Source of the DNA: Nemertoderma westbladi
Lineage: Eukaryota; Xenacoelomorpha; Nemertodermatida; Nemertodermatidae
DNA length: 64,000 bases
Reading direction: 5' to 3'
Assembly: GCA_032718475.1 (NCBI GenBank)
Contig: JAUCBJ010006646.1
Span: 99,982 to 163,981, forward strand
In this document: positions 49,200-58,539 of the stretch, one piece after another
Numbering within the stretch: the stretch's first letter is position 1
Layout: every line of letters starts with the position of its first letter
Made by a program: the position numbers and the translations under genes
The notes under the pieces: generated by a model
What the model saw: only the letters and a program-made list of their open reading frames with translations
Database searches by the model: none
Told to the model about the DNA's origin: nothing

Positions 49200-49382
49200 C
49201 CAACAGTGTCGGCATAACGTTGTGCCTACAGTGTGCTGATAATGTGCTGAGTGTCGGCGTTATGATGTAACGCCGACAGTGTCTACGTTGCGTTGTGCCG
49301 ACAGTGTCGGCGTTACGTTGTGCCGACGGAGTTGGTGTTTCGTTGTGCCGACAGTTTCGGCGTTACGTTGTGCTGTCACCAT
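49200..49382. repeat. 25-bp minisatellite, about 7 copies
   Basis: Unit gccgacagtgtcggcgttac + gttgt. Each unit contains the inverted pair gccgaca/tgtcggc, so every copy can form a small hairpin. Confidence 0.85.
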
Positions 49383-49500
49383 TGCAGTGTCGCCATTTCA
49401 TAATGACTCTATACTGAAGCTACACAAAGGAGCAGGGTAAGGTGAGAGAAGTGATTATCTAATAACAACACACACAAAAAGCAAAGCAAAGCAAAGATTA

Positions 49501-49506
49501 TTTATT
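49501..49506 (-). terminator. Poly(A) signal AATAAA of the three-exon gene
   Basis: Minus-strand AATAAA 37 bases past the TAA of exon 3. Confidence 0.6.
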
Positions 49507-49542
49507 ATACATACATTTTTAACAAAGCCGCATTCAACTCCC

Positions 49543-49627
49543 TTAATAGCCTGTGAGCTGTATCAACGCCTCAGTGGGTGGTCTCCAGTACTGCAAGGCC
49601 CAACTCATCTCAGGGTAAGTTAGCAAT
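49543..49627 (-). CDS. Exon 3 of a 113-residue coiled-coil protein
   Basis: Strong acceptor (ttcatttttattattgacag) then 1 base completing a lysine codon, 27 codons and a TAA (49545-49543). The residues are LLTYPEMSWALQYWRPPTEA then LIQLTGY. The entering phase (1 base) is exactly what exon 2 at 54488 leaves (2 bases). A poly(A) signal follows shortly after. The proline/tryptophan-rich tail differs in character from the coiled coil in exon 2. Confidence 0.7.
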
Positions 49628-49639
49628 CTGTCAATAATA

Positions 49640-51190
49640 AAAATGAAATTAGTCAGTTCGGGAATTGTCACGCAATCTGTAATATATATGCCTGTATATA
49701 TATATATATACATTGTTTAGTGTATTGTTATATTTTTACAATGTATAAATCTATCTATTCTCAACAAAATTCAGGTTTTACATATGGAATACGCGCTGTG
49801 TGTCTACCTCTGTGTCGGTAGTGCAATGCAAAGTAACTTTTCTGTTGTGGTTTGTACCATTCTAAGGATTTCTGAATTCTGTATGAACCCTTGGAGTCAC
49901 ATCATAACTTTAAATTAGTGGTTGCAACATCTATCCGGCTATATTGTGTATTGAACACCGTCACATTCACCGTTAACTTTACACCATGTCTTCTATACAA
50001 CAGACCTGGCCACCATTGCGAATTTAGTTCCAATGGAAACTAATTTAGTTCCAATTTTGGCGAATTTAGTTCCAATGGATGCGAATTTAGTTCCAATGCA
50101 AGCCTTATAACGCAAGAAACAAGGTGACACAATCAATTGATATATTTGATGGTTTTCAAAATTTGGTTCTAGCACCACATTTTGCTCCCACTTCCGAAAA
50201 ATACAAGTTTGAGATGTCTAGTTCGATAATTATATATTCCATTGAATTCAGAACAACCATAAACCTCTAAAACGCAAGAAATAAATTGTCACAAGTAATT
50301 TTATCTATTGAATGGATTTTCAAAATGTCGTGCTAGCCTCAAAATTTGCATACAGCACCGAAAAATACAAGCAAGTTTCAAACAATCAATTTACAAAATT
50401 GACATATTTCAAAATTTGGTGCTGGCACCAAAAATTGGCACCCGCCGAAAAAAAAAGTTTGAAATTTCTAAATAAATTTATATGAATTCCATCCAATTGC
50501 TAACACCAAAAAATAGAGATGTTACAATTCATATTTAATGAAATGTAATTTTCATAAAACGTCTCAAAAAAAAGTGCCAAAAGTAGGGTTAAAAACTGGT
50601 GCTATAACTCGAAAACTACCCAATATTTTTTAAAACGGTTTTAAATACTACGAAGACAATAGAGTTTAAGGAAAAGTCAAAAAATTTCAGATTCCCAACT
50701 GCGTTTGTTTTAGAATTATAATAAAAAAACCACGGGGGGGTGGTCATATTAACCCGGGTTTAATAGGGTTTAACTGTGGGAGGAGTCAGATTTTATCAAT
50801 TTATTTAAACAGGAGAGTTTTCAACGGAGGAGCCACGCATCGTCCATAATGGTGTGGGAGAGGAGAAACATATCGAATACAACCAGGGTAATGCGCATGG
50901 TTAGCAAAGCAAATTTTGATTTTAGGAACTTAAAATTTGTGTCTCTATGTTTTTGGCACTACTGTAACATACTGATTGATTTGTTAACTATGAACCAATA
51001 AGCTAGCCGAAATAATGGAATCTGAATTGTCCATGTTAGTTACTATAGTTACCATAGTTAGTTACTTTACTAGAAGGATGTTTTAAAGTTGTTACAAACA
51101 GGTCCATTCAATAGATCCCCAAAACAACTTTCTACAGCAACCAAGATATTGCCATGCTTGCGTAAGATGGTTCGCGTAACTAATGACCAT
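49640..51190. other. Intron 2 of the three-exon gene, distal part
   Basis: AT-rich. It contains aatttagttccaatgg repeats (50025-50100) and three loose copies of a segment with accgaaaaatacaag and ttcaaaatttggt (50140-50470), related to segments at 53.9-54.45 kb on the other side of the LINE. The minus ORF at 49993-50178 comes from these repeats. Confidence 0.55.
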
Positions 51191-51191
51191 C

Positions 51192-53475
51192 AATCAATCA
51201 ATCAATCAAATTATATTTATTTAGCGCTAAAAACTTAAATTTAAAATTATACTCTAAGCGCTGCAACTTCCGAGTTAACAATGACATTACAAGAAGTAGT
51301 TCACAATTAATTAATCATAATAATTAAAATACTTAAAACAAGGAAGGCAAATTATAATAGTTCGGTAAAAAATTAGTAATATCTATTTACATCATTGTGT
51401 GGAAGCAAGGCAGTTCGAAGTAAAAATAATGAAGTTAATTGAAAGTACTAAAACGTAGCAAGGCGAATTAAGAAATTAAGATACTTCGGTAAAAATAACG
51501 TATTTAATTAAAAGTAAGTTAATTAAGATGGGGTTGGAAACGCTTTATCGAATAAATGAGTTTTGAGGTTCTTCTTAAATATTTCAATAGATGTTGCGGT
51601 ACGTATTTTAGTTGGTAATTTATTCCACAATGTAGGTCCCGATACTGCGAAGGCGCGCTCACCGAGCGTTTTGTGTTTATACGTAGGAATTTCCAGCGTC
51701 ACAGTATTTCCAGAACGGCTGTTATATGGATTCGTGTATATGGTGGTTAATTCTTGGATATAATCTGGGGATTGACCATTAACTGACTTGTATACTAGCA
51801 ACAGTATTTTAAACTCAATGCGTTGTCTTACAGGCAACCAGTGAAGCCGTTTTAGAATCGGTGTGATATGATCATACTTTTGTATACGGGTCACGAGACG
51901 GGCAGCCATATTCTGCAATCGTTGTAATCGATCTAATTGATATTCAGCGATGCCATAGTAAAGTGATAATTGAATGTACCGACATACTGACTAACAGGGG
52001 GTTGTGATGTATTGGTTGCGATAGTAAAGTGAATTACAGTAATCCAAACGACTTGATATCAAGGAATGAACTAGCTTTTCTGCTGCCGATTGTGTAAGAT
52101 ATGGCCGTATTTTCCGAAGATTTCTTAAGTGATATGATACACCACTAGATGTTCGACTAACGAAAGTTTCCATTGACATCGTTGAGTCAAAATAGGCACC
52201 CAAATTTCGAACATTTTTCATTGGTTCAGTACTATGATTGCCGACTTTGATTGCGTTGATAATAACTTTGGCTAACTGCTGTTTGGTCCCAATTATTAGA
52301 AACTCAGTTTTGTCATCGTTTATTTTTAGCCAGTTATTTATAAGCCAACATCGTATCTCAATTATACATTGTTCGACAGCTGTTAGAGCCGCCCGTTCGG
52401 AGAAATCACAGTTTGGTTTGAACGACAGGTATAATTGTTTGTCGTCAGCAAATCCATGAACGTTGGGCAAATGTTTAGCGACAATCTCGTATACGACAGT
52501 AACGTAATTGATGAACAAAATACACCCCAAACAAGATCCTTGTGGAAAACCGAAACGTAACTGAACTTTCCGAGAGAAAACCCCATCAACCTTAACACGC
52601 ATACACCTATCACCGAGAAATGAAGTGAAGCACTTGTGCGCGACATCATCGATTTTAAACTTTGACCGCAATGTGTTTAACAGTACTGTACGATCAACTG
52701 TATCGAATGCAGCGCTCAAATCGAGTAGTACAAATAAACCTTCTGTTTATCCATTGCCATTAGGATGTCGGAATGCACACGAGTTAGGGTTGTTTCAGTA
52801 CTGTGGTAAGGTCTGTACGCTGATTGGTTGTATGGAAGTTGGGGCGTGATATGAGGCATGGTATCTTCGGAAACCGCACGTTCTGTTAGTTTAGACAAAA
52901 ATGATAGACCACAAACGGGTCGGAAGTTAGGGAATAGTTTCGGATCGAGTTTCTTAAGAAGTGGTGTTATAATAGCTTCTAGCCACTGTTCAGGAAACAC
53001 CCCATTTTCGAAAGATTTATTCACTATTTCAGTTATGATTGGGAGGAGGAGGTCAATCACCTCTTTCAACAGCCACATTGGAAGCGGGTCAAAATCGCAC
53101 TGTTTATTAGGTGATTTCATAATGAGTCTCCTTTTTTTCATCTGAAGAAAGTTTAGAAAATCTCGAAAATGTTGATGAAGTTGTGTTTCCAAGTTCAGGT
53201 TGGTTGTTATGATTGCTATTTATGTTAGATATAGTGGCTTGCTGTATAGATATTTCATCTCTAATCTTTTCCATGAAGAAGTTTGCAAAGGAATCAGACA
53301 ATGTGTAGTCAGGTTGTGGGTCAGGGTATTCCGTTATTTTTAATGGTATTGTTAAAGATTTTACCAGTGAAAATAGTTTTCTTTGATCGCCATTACACCC
53401 ATCAACTTTACCAATGTAATATTTCCTTTGCGATGCTTTTAATTCTTTGCTGTATGTATTTCGAGCGTTTATGTA
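51192..53475 (-). mobile_element. CR1-like LINE, 5'-truncated and decayed
   Basis: A minus-strand non-LTR element inside an intron. Its 3' end is (ATTG)n (plus 51190-51209, caatcaatcaatcaatcaaa). Coding pieces in order on the minus strand: 53107-53475 (pre-RT linker, ARNTYSKELK...GDQRKLFSLVK), 52716-53192 (RT fingers, FRPVCGLSFLSKLTE, STETTL), 51991-52719 (palm: AAFDTVDRTVLL, FPQGSCLG, GFADDKQLYLS) and 51523-51918 (RLHWLPVRQRIEFKILLLVY, LWNKLPTKIR). Frame breaks occur near 53140 (an A run), near 52730, and at about 51919-51990 where a short duplicated insert adds a stop. The endonuclease domain is missing. Confidence 0.9.
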
Positions 53476-53489
53476 TGCAGACCAATAGA

Positions 53490-53544
53490 AATCAGCTCCA
53501 ATAAGGAGGTCGACATTGTAGGGTTGGTCCTGTGCTTGACACAT
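53490..53544 (-). mobile_element. Possible BEL/Pao protease-end fragment
   Basis: The minus reading AQDQPYNVDLLIGADFYW at the 5' edge of the CR1-like LINE resembles the conserved IDLLIG-D-YYW segment after the aspartic protease in BEL/Pao polyproteins. It is only about 18 codons long. It may mark an older element into which the LINE inserted. Confidence 0.3.
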
Positions 53545-54487
53545 TAGGATTTGGTAATGGTAAATGTGTTTAACCCTATTACCACTGGGGGCGAATCGCC
53601 CCCCCCCCCCCCCTCCCCCCCACCAGTAAAAATTGCTGTAAAACTATATAAGGCCACTGGCCACTTTTTTTTAGAATTAGCCAAATTTAATAGCGCATAT
53701 TTTGCAAAAACGGCGTCGCAGTTGGATTTATACTTTTCGATGTGGTGCCACCTAAAAATTTGGCCCCAGTACAAATATTAATAAATTTTCGAATTTTATA
53801 AGGTCAGTTGTAAGATTGTCCTTTGTGGTGTTTTGGGTTTTATATTGATTCTGATTGATATGGACCACTCCACTGCTCTATACAAGTATATAAGCGTAGT
53901 GCTACGTTATTTTTGGCACCAAAATTAGGGAGTGGCACCTCAAATTTTGAAATATTCCAGATTCGGAAAATATGCCCAAGTTTTGATTTCAATGCATTAA
54001 TTATTATAAGGTTATCTGGATGGACTGATGAATCGATTGAAAGTAATATTGAAGCCTCAAGTAATAGTCGTACGTCATTATTAGTGCACCAAAATTAGGA
54101 TGTGGTATTTTTTCAAAATTTAAATTGCCACGACCAAATTTTGGTGCTCCAAAGGTTACGAACCACTAAGTCTTTAGGCTTCTAATTACTTTCAATCGAT
54201 TCAGCGGCCCGGAAAACCTATAAAAATGCTTAAAATCTCAACTTTGGTGTAGTTTCCTAATTTGATCTAATTTTTCAAAATTTGAAGTGAATGCCCTAAT
54301 TTTGGTGCAACAAAAGTGAGCTACCACTAGGTAGTCATATTTTTAAGGTTATTTCATTCGAATCAGCGACCCAGAAAACCTATAAAAATGTGCTGAAATC
54401 AAAACATGGTGGCATTTTCCGGGTCTCATATTTTTCAAAATTGGAGGTATTGTATTGTGAGGGACCTGAGGTTGCACTTTAACTTAC
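53545..54487. other. Intron 2 of the three-exon gene, proximal part
   Basis: Starts with a C-run hairpin (53585-53635), then three diverged repeats containing caccaaaattagg and aaaacctataaaaatg (53915-54450). The ORFs at 53544-53781 and 53913-54098 are unsupported. Confidence 0.5.
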
Positions 54488-54697
54488 TTTAATTGAGATG
54501 AACAGTTATGTATTTTTATTTGGTACTCGTCTTGTTTCTCGAGGACCTTCTCCATATACCTTTTGTCCATGAGAGATCCGACCGTGAGATACAGCTGATC
54601 AAGCATCTTCATAAGATCAGTTAAGTCGTCGATCCTTGTTGCGAGATCAGTGAGATGAGATGCTAAGTCAACGTGCTTCAAAAATCGAGTTACTTTA
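54488..54697 (-). CDS. Exon 2 of a 113-residue coiled-coil protein
   Basis: Acceptor gttgttcaaag, then 1 base (completing AG|T, serine), 69 codons and 2 bases before a consensus donor AAA|GTAAGT. The residues run KVTRFLKHVDLASHLTDLAT, RIDDLTDLMKMLDQLYLTVG, SLMDKRYMEKVLEKQDEYQI and end CSSQL. Leucines and isoleucines at heptad-like spacing indicate a coiled coil over most of the exon. If the donor is ignored the frame reaches a TAA one codon later, but phases match exon 3 perfectly. I do not recognise the family; small adaptor subunits of multiprotein complexes often look like this. Confidence 0.75.
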
Positions 54698-54953
54698 CTT
54701 TGAACAACACCTCGAATCCGTTTTTCCTTTTAGATTGATAGCATCAACATCGTTTCATTCACTCATGATACTGTAATTGGTCACAGTGGGAGAACCCTGG
54801 TTGAATTTAATGACGAGACAGAAACCATTCGAAGTTGCAATAAAGATACCAGTAGCTTACTTGTAACATACTACTGGTACAGTAGACAGAGTTACTCAAT
54901 AAGTTTACAGGAATTATTAATGACAACAGTGCGATGTAAATGAAAGAACTCAC

Positions 54954-55000
54954 CTGAATTTTTGTTGAATATCGTCGGGATTCCCCTTAACGTCCGCCAT
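54954..55000 (-). CDS. Exon 1 of a 113-residue coiled-coil protein
   Basis: Minus ATG (55000-54998) in good context (gacATGG) encodes MADVKGNPDDIQQKF, then AG before a perfect donor CAG|GTGAGT. The 2-base phase fits the exon 2 acceptor at 54698/54697. Intron 1 is 256 bp. No TATA box was noted upstream. Confidence 0.75.
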
Positions 55001-55154
55001 GTCATAGAAGTAGCACAGAAAAGCTCAAGTTAATACCCACCATGATGATTTGAAAAGGAATGAAAGATCATAATAATTAATTAAATCAAACTAATTATAT
55101 TACTCTACTATACATGTAAATGAGTCCCAAATTATAGAGGTGTAGGGTTGGGTA

Positions 55155-55932
55155 CGGTGGCTGAATTCGGCCAAAATTAATTATATTATGGAAACACGTT
55201 TTTGGTGATGTTGTAAAATTAATTATATTATGAAAACACGTTTTTGGATGAACATACAAAATTTGTTATATTATGAAAACACGTTTTTGGTTGAAATGGC
55301 AAAATTAATTATATTATGAAAACACGTTTTGGATGAACTTGCAAAATTAATTATATCATGAAAACACGTTTTTGGATCAATTTGCAAAATTTATTATATT
55401 ATAAAAACACGTTTTTGTTGTTGCTTATTTAACATATTAAAATATGTACCGCTACTCATTCGCCAATGATAGAATTCTTGCAAGTGCTGAAGTGTGCAGG
55501 CCAGTTAGTAAGCCAGCAGTAGGACAGCGGGGCGTGAGGCAGAGCCATTCATAGTACTGTAGTAGGCCTAGCTGTATCTAACAAAACCTGTCTAGGCCAA
55601 TAGGCCTAGGTTACCATAGCTATGTAGCCGGTAGGCCTACTACAATACAATGCTAGGCACAACAGTACTGCAGTAGGCCTCTATTGAATCGACTACATTA
55701 CCGGTCCGTAACTAAGTATGCAGGAATTACATCATTGGCGAATGAGTAGCAGTACATATTTGAATTCCCCTCAATGCCCCAACGCCCCCCCCCCCCCCCC
55801 CCCCCCCCCACTTAGGCTTACATATGTAAGCCTAGGCCTAAAGGCTTACATATGTAAGCCTAGGCCTAATAATCAACAACAAAAACGTGTTTTCATAATA
55901 TTATAATTAATTTTGGCCGTATTCAGCCACCG
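55155..55932. mobile_element. Foldback element with TA target duplication (mariner-like ends)
   Basis: Termini cggtggctgaattcggccaa and the complementary ttggccgtattcagccaccg are inverted over about 50 bp and are flanked by TA on both sides (55153-55154 and 55933-55934), as in Tc1/mariner-type insertions. A second inverted pair (55445-55481 with 55720-55757) lies inside. The left arm contains five to six tandem copies of an attatattatgaaaacacgt unit (55173-55417); the right has a C run of about 27 and two copies of the palindrome aggcttacatatgtaagcct. No transposase. Confidence 0.7.
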
Positions 55933-56410
55933 TAATTGGGCAATCAACCCAGATTGGCAACCCAAAACAACAACGGTAGATTTGGTCGGCACCAAATCTA
56001 CCATCCAAGTAAGGGAAATAATCTCACCATTAAACCACACGGGAAGCCTTTTAGGTGCAATATTCTGTAGGCATAGGGAAGGACAGGTTTGGCAGCTGCA
56101 CATTAATCAGCTGATACGGACGCTGAGCCAATCAGAGCCTCGGGTTGGGAGGCCAGTGATGTGGATATTGAGTATAGCTATATAATCTGTTGCAACCTCA
56201 TTATTAGTTTCGATGTGTGCGAGTTATAGATTATTAGGGCGTAGTAGTAAATTTGTTTCTACCGGTCAGTTAGTAGACATTAAAAGTATGAATTAGTAGT
56301 CATCATCCGACATCAGTACAATATTAAGTTATATTTGGCAATCTATTATTATAAACTCAATCAACGTACAATATACATATTATCGGCCACCATCAGCCAT
56401 TTTTATAACT

Positions 56411-56756
56411 GTGGGGCGAGCCACGAAGAGAGCGAAGCCTTAGCATATGGGTGCCATTGGCGAGTTGTCTGTCGTCGTCGTCGTCGTTCTTCGTCGTCGT
56501 CTGTCGTAAATTTTTGATCGCTAATAACTCGGTTATTCCTTGATGAATTTAAACGAAACTTGGTATGTATGTAGTCCGTCAAAAGTTTAGAACGAATCTG
56601 AAGTTTCGTCAAAAACTAACGAACGCAACGAGGCACACGAGGAGGACGAGTATTGTGTTGAAGACTTCTGATTAACGGCAGACAACTCGTTAATGATACC
56701 CATATGCTAAAGGCTTTGCTCACTTCGTGCTGCGCGAAGGCCCCACGAACGTGTAT
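56411..56756. mobile_element. MITE-like element of the cgtggggc dispersed family
   Basis: The ends are inverted over about 60 bp (gtggggcgagccacgaagag and ...gcgaaggccccacg; both with agc-tagcatatgggt). The same termini are found at 17402, 18081, 21338-21538 and 22006-22194, so this is the shortest clear member. The interior has a cgtcgtcgt run (56472-56510) and a cttggtatgtatgtagtc segment shared with 19.3 and 21.4 kb. Confidence 0.65.
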
Positions 56757-57138
56757 TTTATATAACTACATTACAACACCCGTCCACAACGATATTGTTT
56801 GACGTCATATATTGCTTTTCATGACTCAAACATATGCCGGCTGACAACAGACAGTTGGGCCGACAGAAAGTCCGACTCACCGAGAGACAACAATTAAACG
56901 GTCCCACCCTTACTACTCCAATAAAATTATCAATATAATTATATTGAGGAGAATAAATCAGTATACTACAGTATTTACAATATAATTTACATTATAATAT
57001 GAACCATCAATCTGAGTATGGCTGGAAAAACTCTATGAACATGAAAAGCATTTCATTTTAATAAAATTTTTCGATGAATACCTCTTAATATTTCAGTCAC
57101 AGATTCCACATTGATTCTGAATACAGTTAATATAATTT

Positions 57139-57496
57139 ACGGGGACGTCACCTCGCGGTTGTCTGCACCCATGTTGAAACGCTGATCGCGAATAACACCT
57201 CCTCTACCCTGATAGCTGCTAAACTTTTGGTTTTTGGGAAAGTGTCTGTCGGGCTGACTGTATATCGTAGGTGGCCTGGACCCGTATTCGCTGTTTGTGG
57301 TCCTGTACATCGGGTGACCCAACCGTTCTGGCACGCCGTAACCTTTTACCCACGCCCCGAATCGCTCGTAACGTGGTTTTGTACTAGACGTCGAGAATTC
57401 GCCTGCTTTCGTTGAAACAACGGGGTTTCCCTGGCTGCTGTTCTCGAGAAGTGCTCTATATTTAACAAAATCTTCTTCGATGTCACATGTTCCCAT
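57139..57496 (-). CDS. PIERCE1-like exon (ciliary microtubule inner protein family)
   Basis: Minus ATG at 57496 opens 118-119 codons. The C-terminal half has MYRTTNSEYGSRPPTIYSQP, HFPKNQKFS, a GRGG-x-RD-x-FN stretch and VTSP, matching the order of the conserved core of PIERCE1 (YRTSNQAYGSR-PT, YPN-KFS, GG, VTGP). Members of this family sit inside the doublet microtubules of motile cilia. The frame reaches a stop straight after VTSP, but CC|GTAAAT there would be a usable donor. The vertebrate protein continues for some 25 residues, so a last exon downstream (below 57139) is expected; I did not find it. The N-terminal 50 residues are not conserved to my eye. Confidence 0.65.
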
Positions 57497-57499
57497 AGT

Positions 57500-58530
57500 T
57501 TACCAATACTTTTGATTATAATCTATTGAGATTAAATTCTTAAAAATTAGAATAGAAAATGGATCTATATTTTTAAATGGGGCCTAGATTATTATGTTGT
57601 GTTTAATAAAAACAAAAACTAAACTACTAGGCCTTAAATTTAACGATGGATATTCTAGAGAAATTGGGTAAATATTTTTTTTACTAGCTAGTTTTCGATA
57701 CTTTTTGACACAAAATATTATATTGTATGTCATGACAACTATTGTTTTTTTTTATATGAATAAACGGGCCAGTTTATAATTTGCATATTTTAATTTTAAT
57801 GTTAGAATTTTATTTTAAAAATTAACTTTTTTATTCGCAAATATGCGGACATAAAAGTAATTATCCAATCAAAATTCCAAAGATGCGGTAATAAAATATT
57901 TATCCAATCAGCGATCTAGAATATTTTTCTGTTGATTTCGCATTATTTATTCTAGAACAGTAATTACGTTGGTAATTATTAATAAATTTAGCATGAAATT
58001 GTTTAGTTGTAGGATGTTTTGAACAAGTAACTAGTATAATCTAATTTTTGGTAAGATTATTTGATTAACGTTCTGGAATATCACCTTCAATAACACAGAA
58101 TAGCTAATTAATAGTAGCTACTGTAGTATTATTTAATTGCACAATAATGGTGCAGAATTGACATCAAATTTGCGATAACTTTGTTACTTCTAATACAAAA
58201 GAGAATATTTTAAAGAAAGATTAAATGGTAGCTAGTGGTGATCAGTGTAACTCCAATTTCCAATAATTACATTAAATATATTCATAATTAATATTAGTAT
58301 TTTATATTCTAAATGTGGGTTGGTTTTGGGCAAAAAGACGTTTTTGTCCGCATTTTTGCGGAGAAAATGTTAATTTTTAAAAGAAAACAACATCTTCTGC
58401 AAAAAAAACCATTTTTGTGACCTCTTATTAGTCCGCATTTCCTCGAAATAGTAGAAAAATGTGCACTTAAAAAAGTCGGACAAAGAAATAGATAGTTATG
58501 TTTATAATTTTTTTTGTTATTATTATGATA
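57500..58530. other. AT-rich intergenic sequence
   Basis: No gene seen. Motifs containing gcggacataaaa / tgcggtaataaaa recur at 57840-57900 and tccgcattt at 58345-58440, suggesting an old repeat. The minus ORF at 58467-58784 overlaps the LINE start and is not supported. Confidence 0.45.
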
Positions 58531-58539
58531 TGTACCTCC

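Noticed and set aside
55913-56185. 90-codon plus and 76-codon minus ORFs
   Set aside because: They overlap each other across a perfect hairpin (ggtagatttggt) and the end of a foldback element; no motif.
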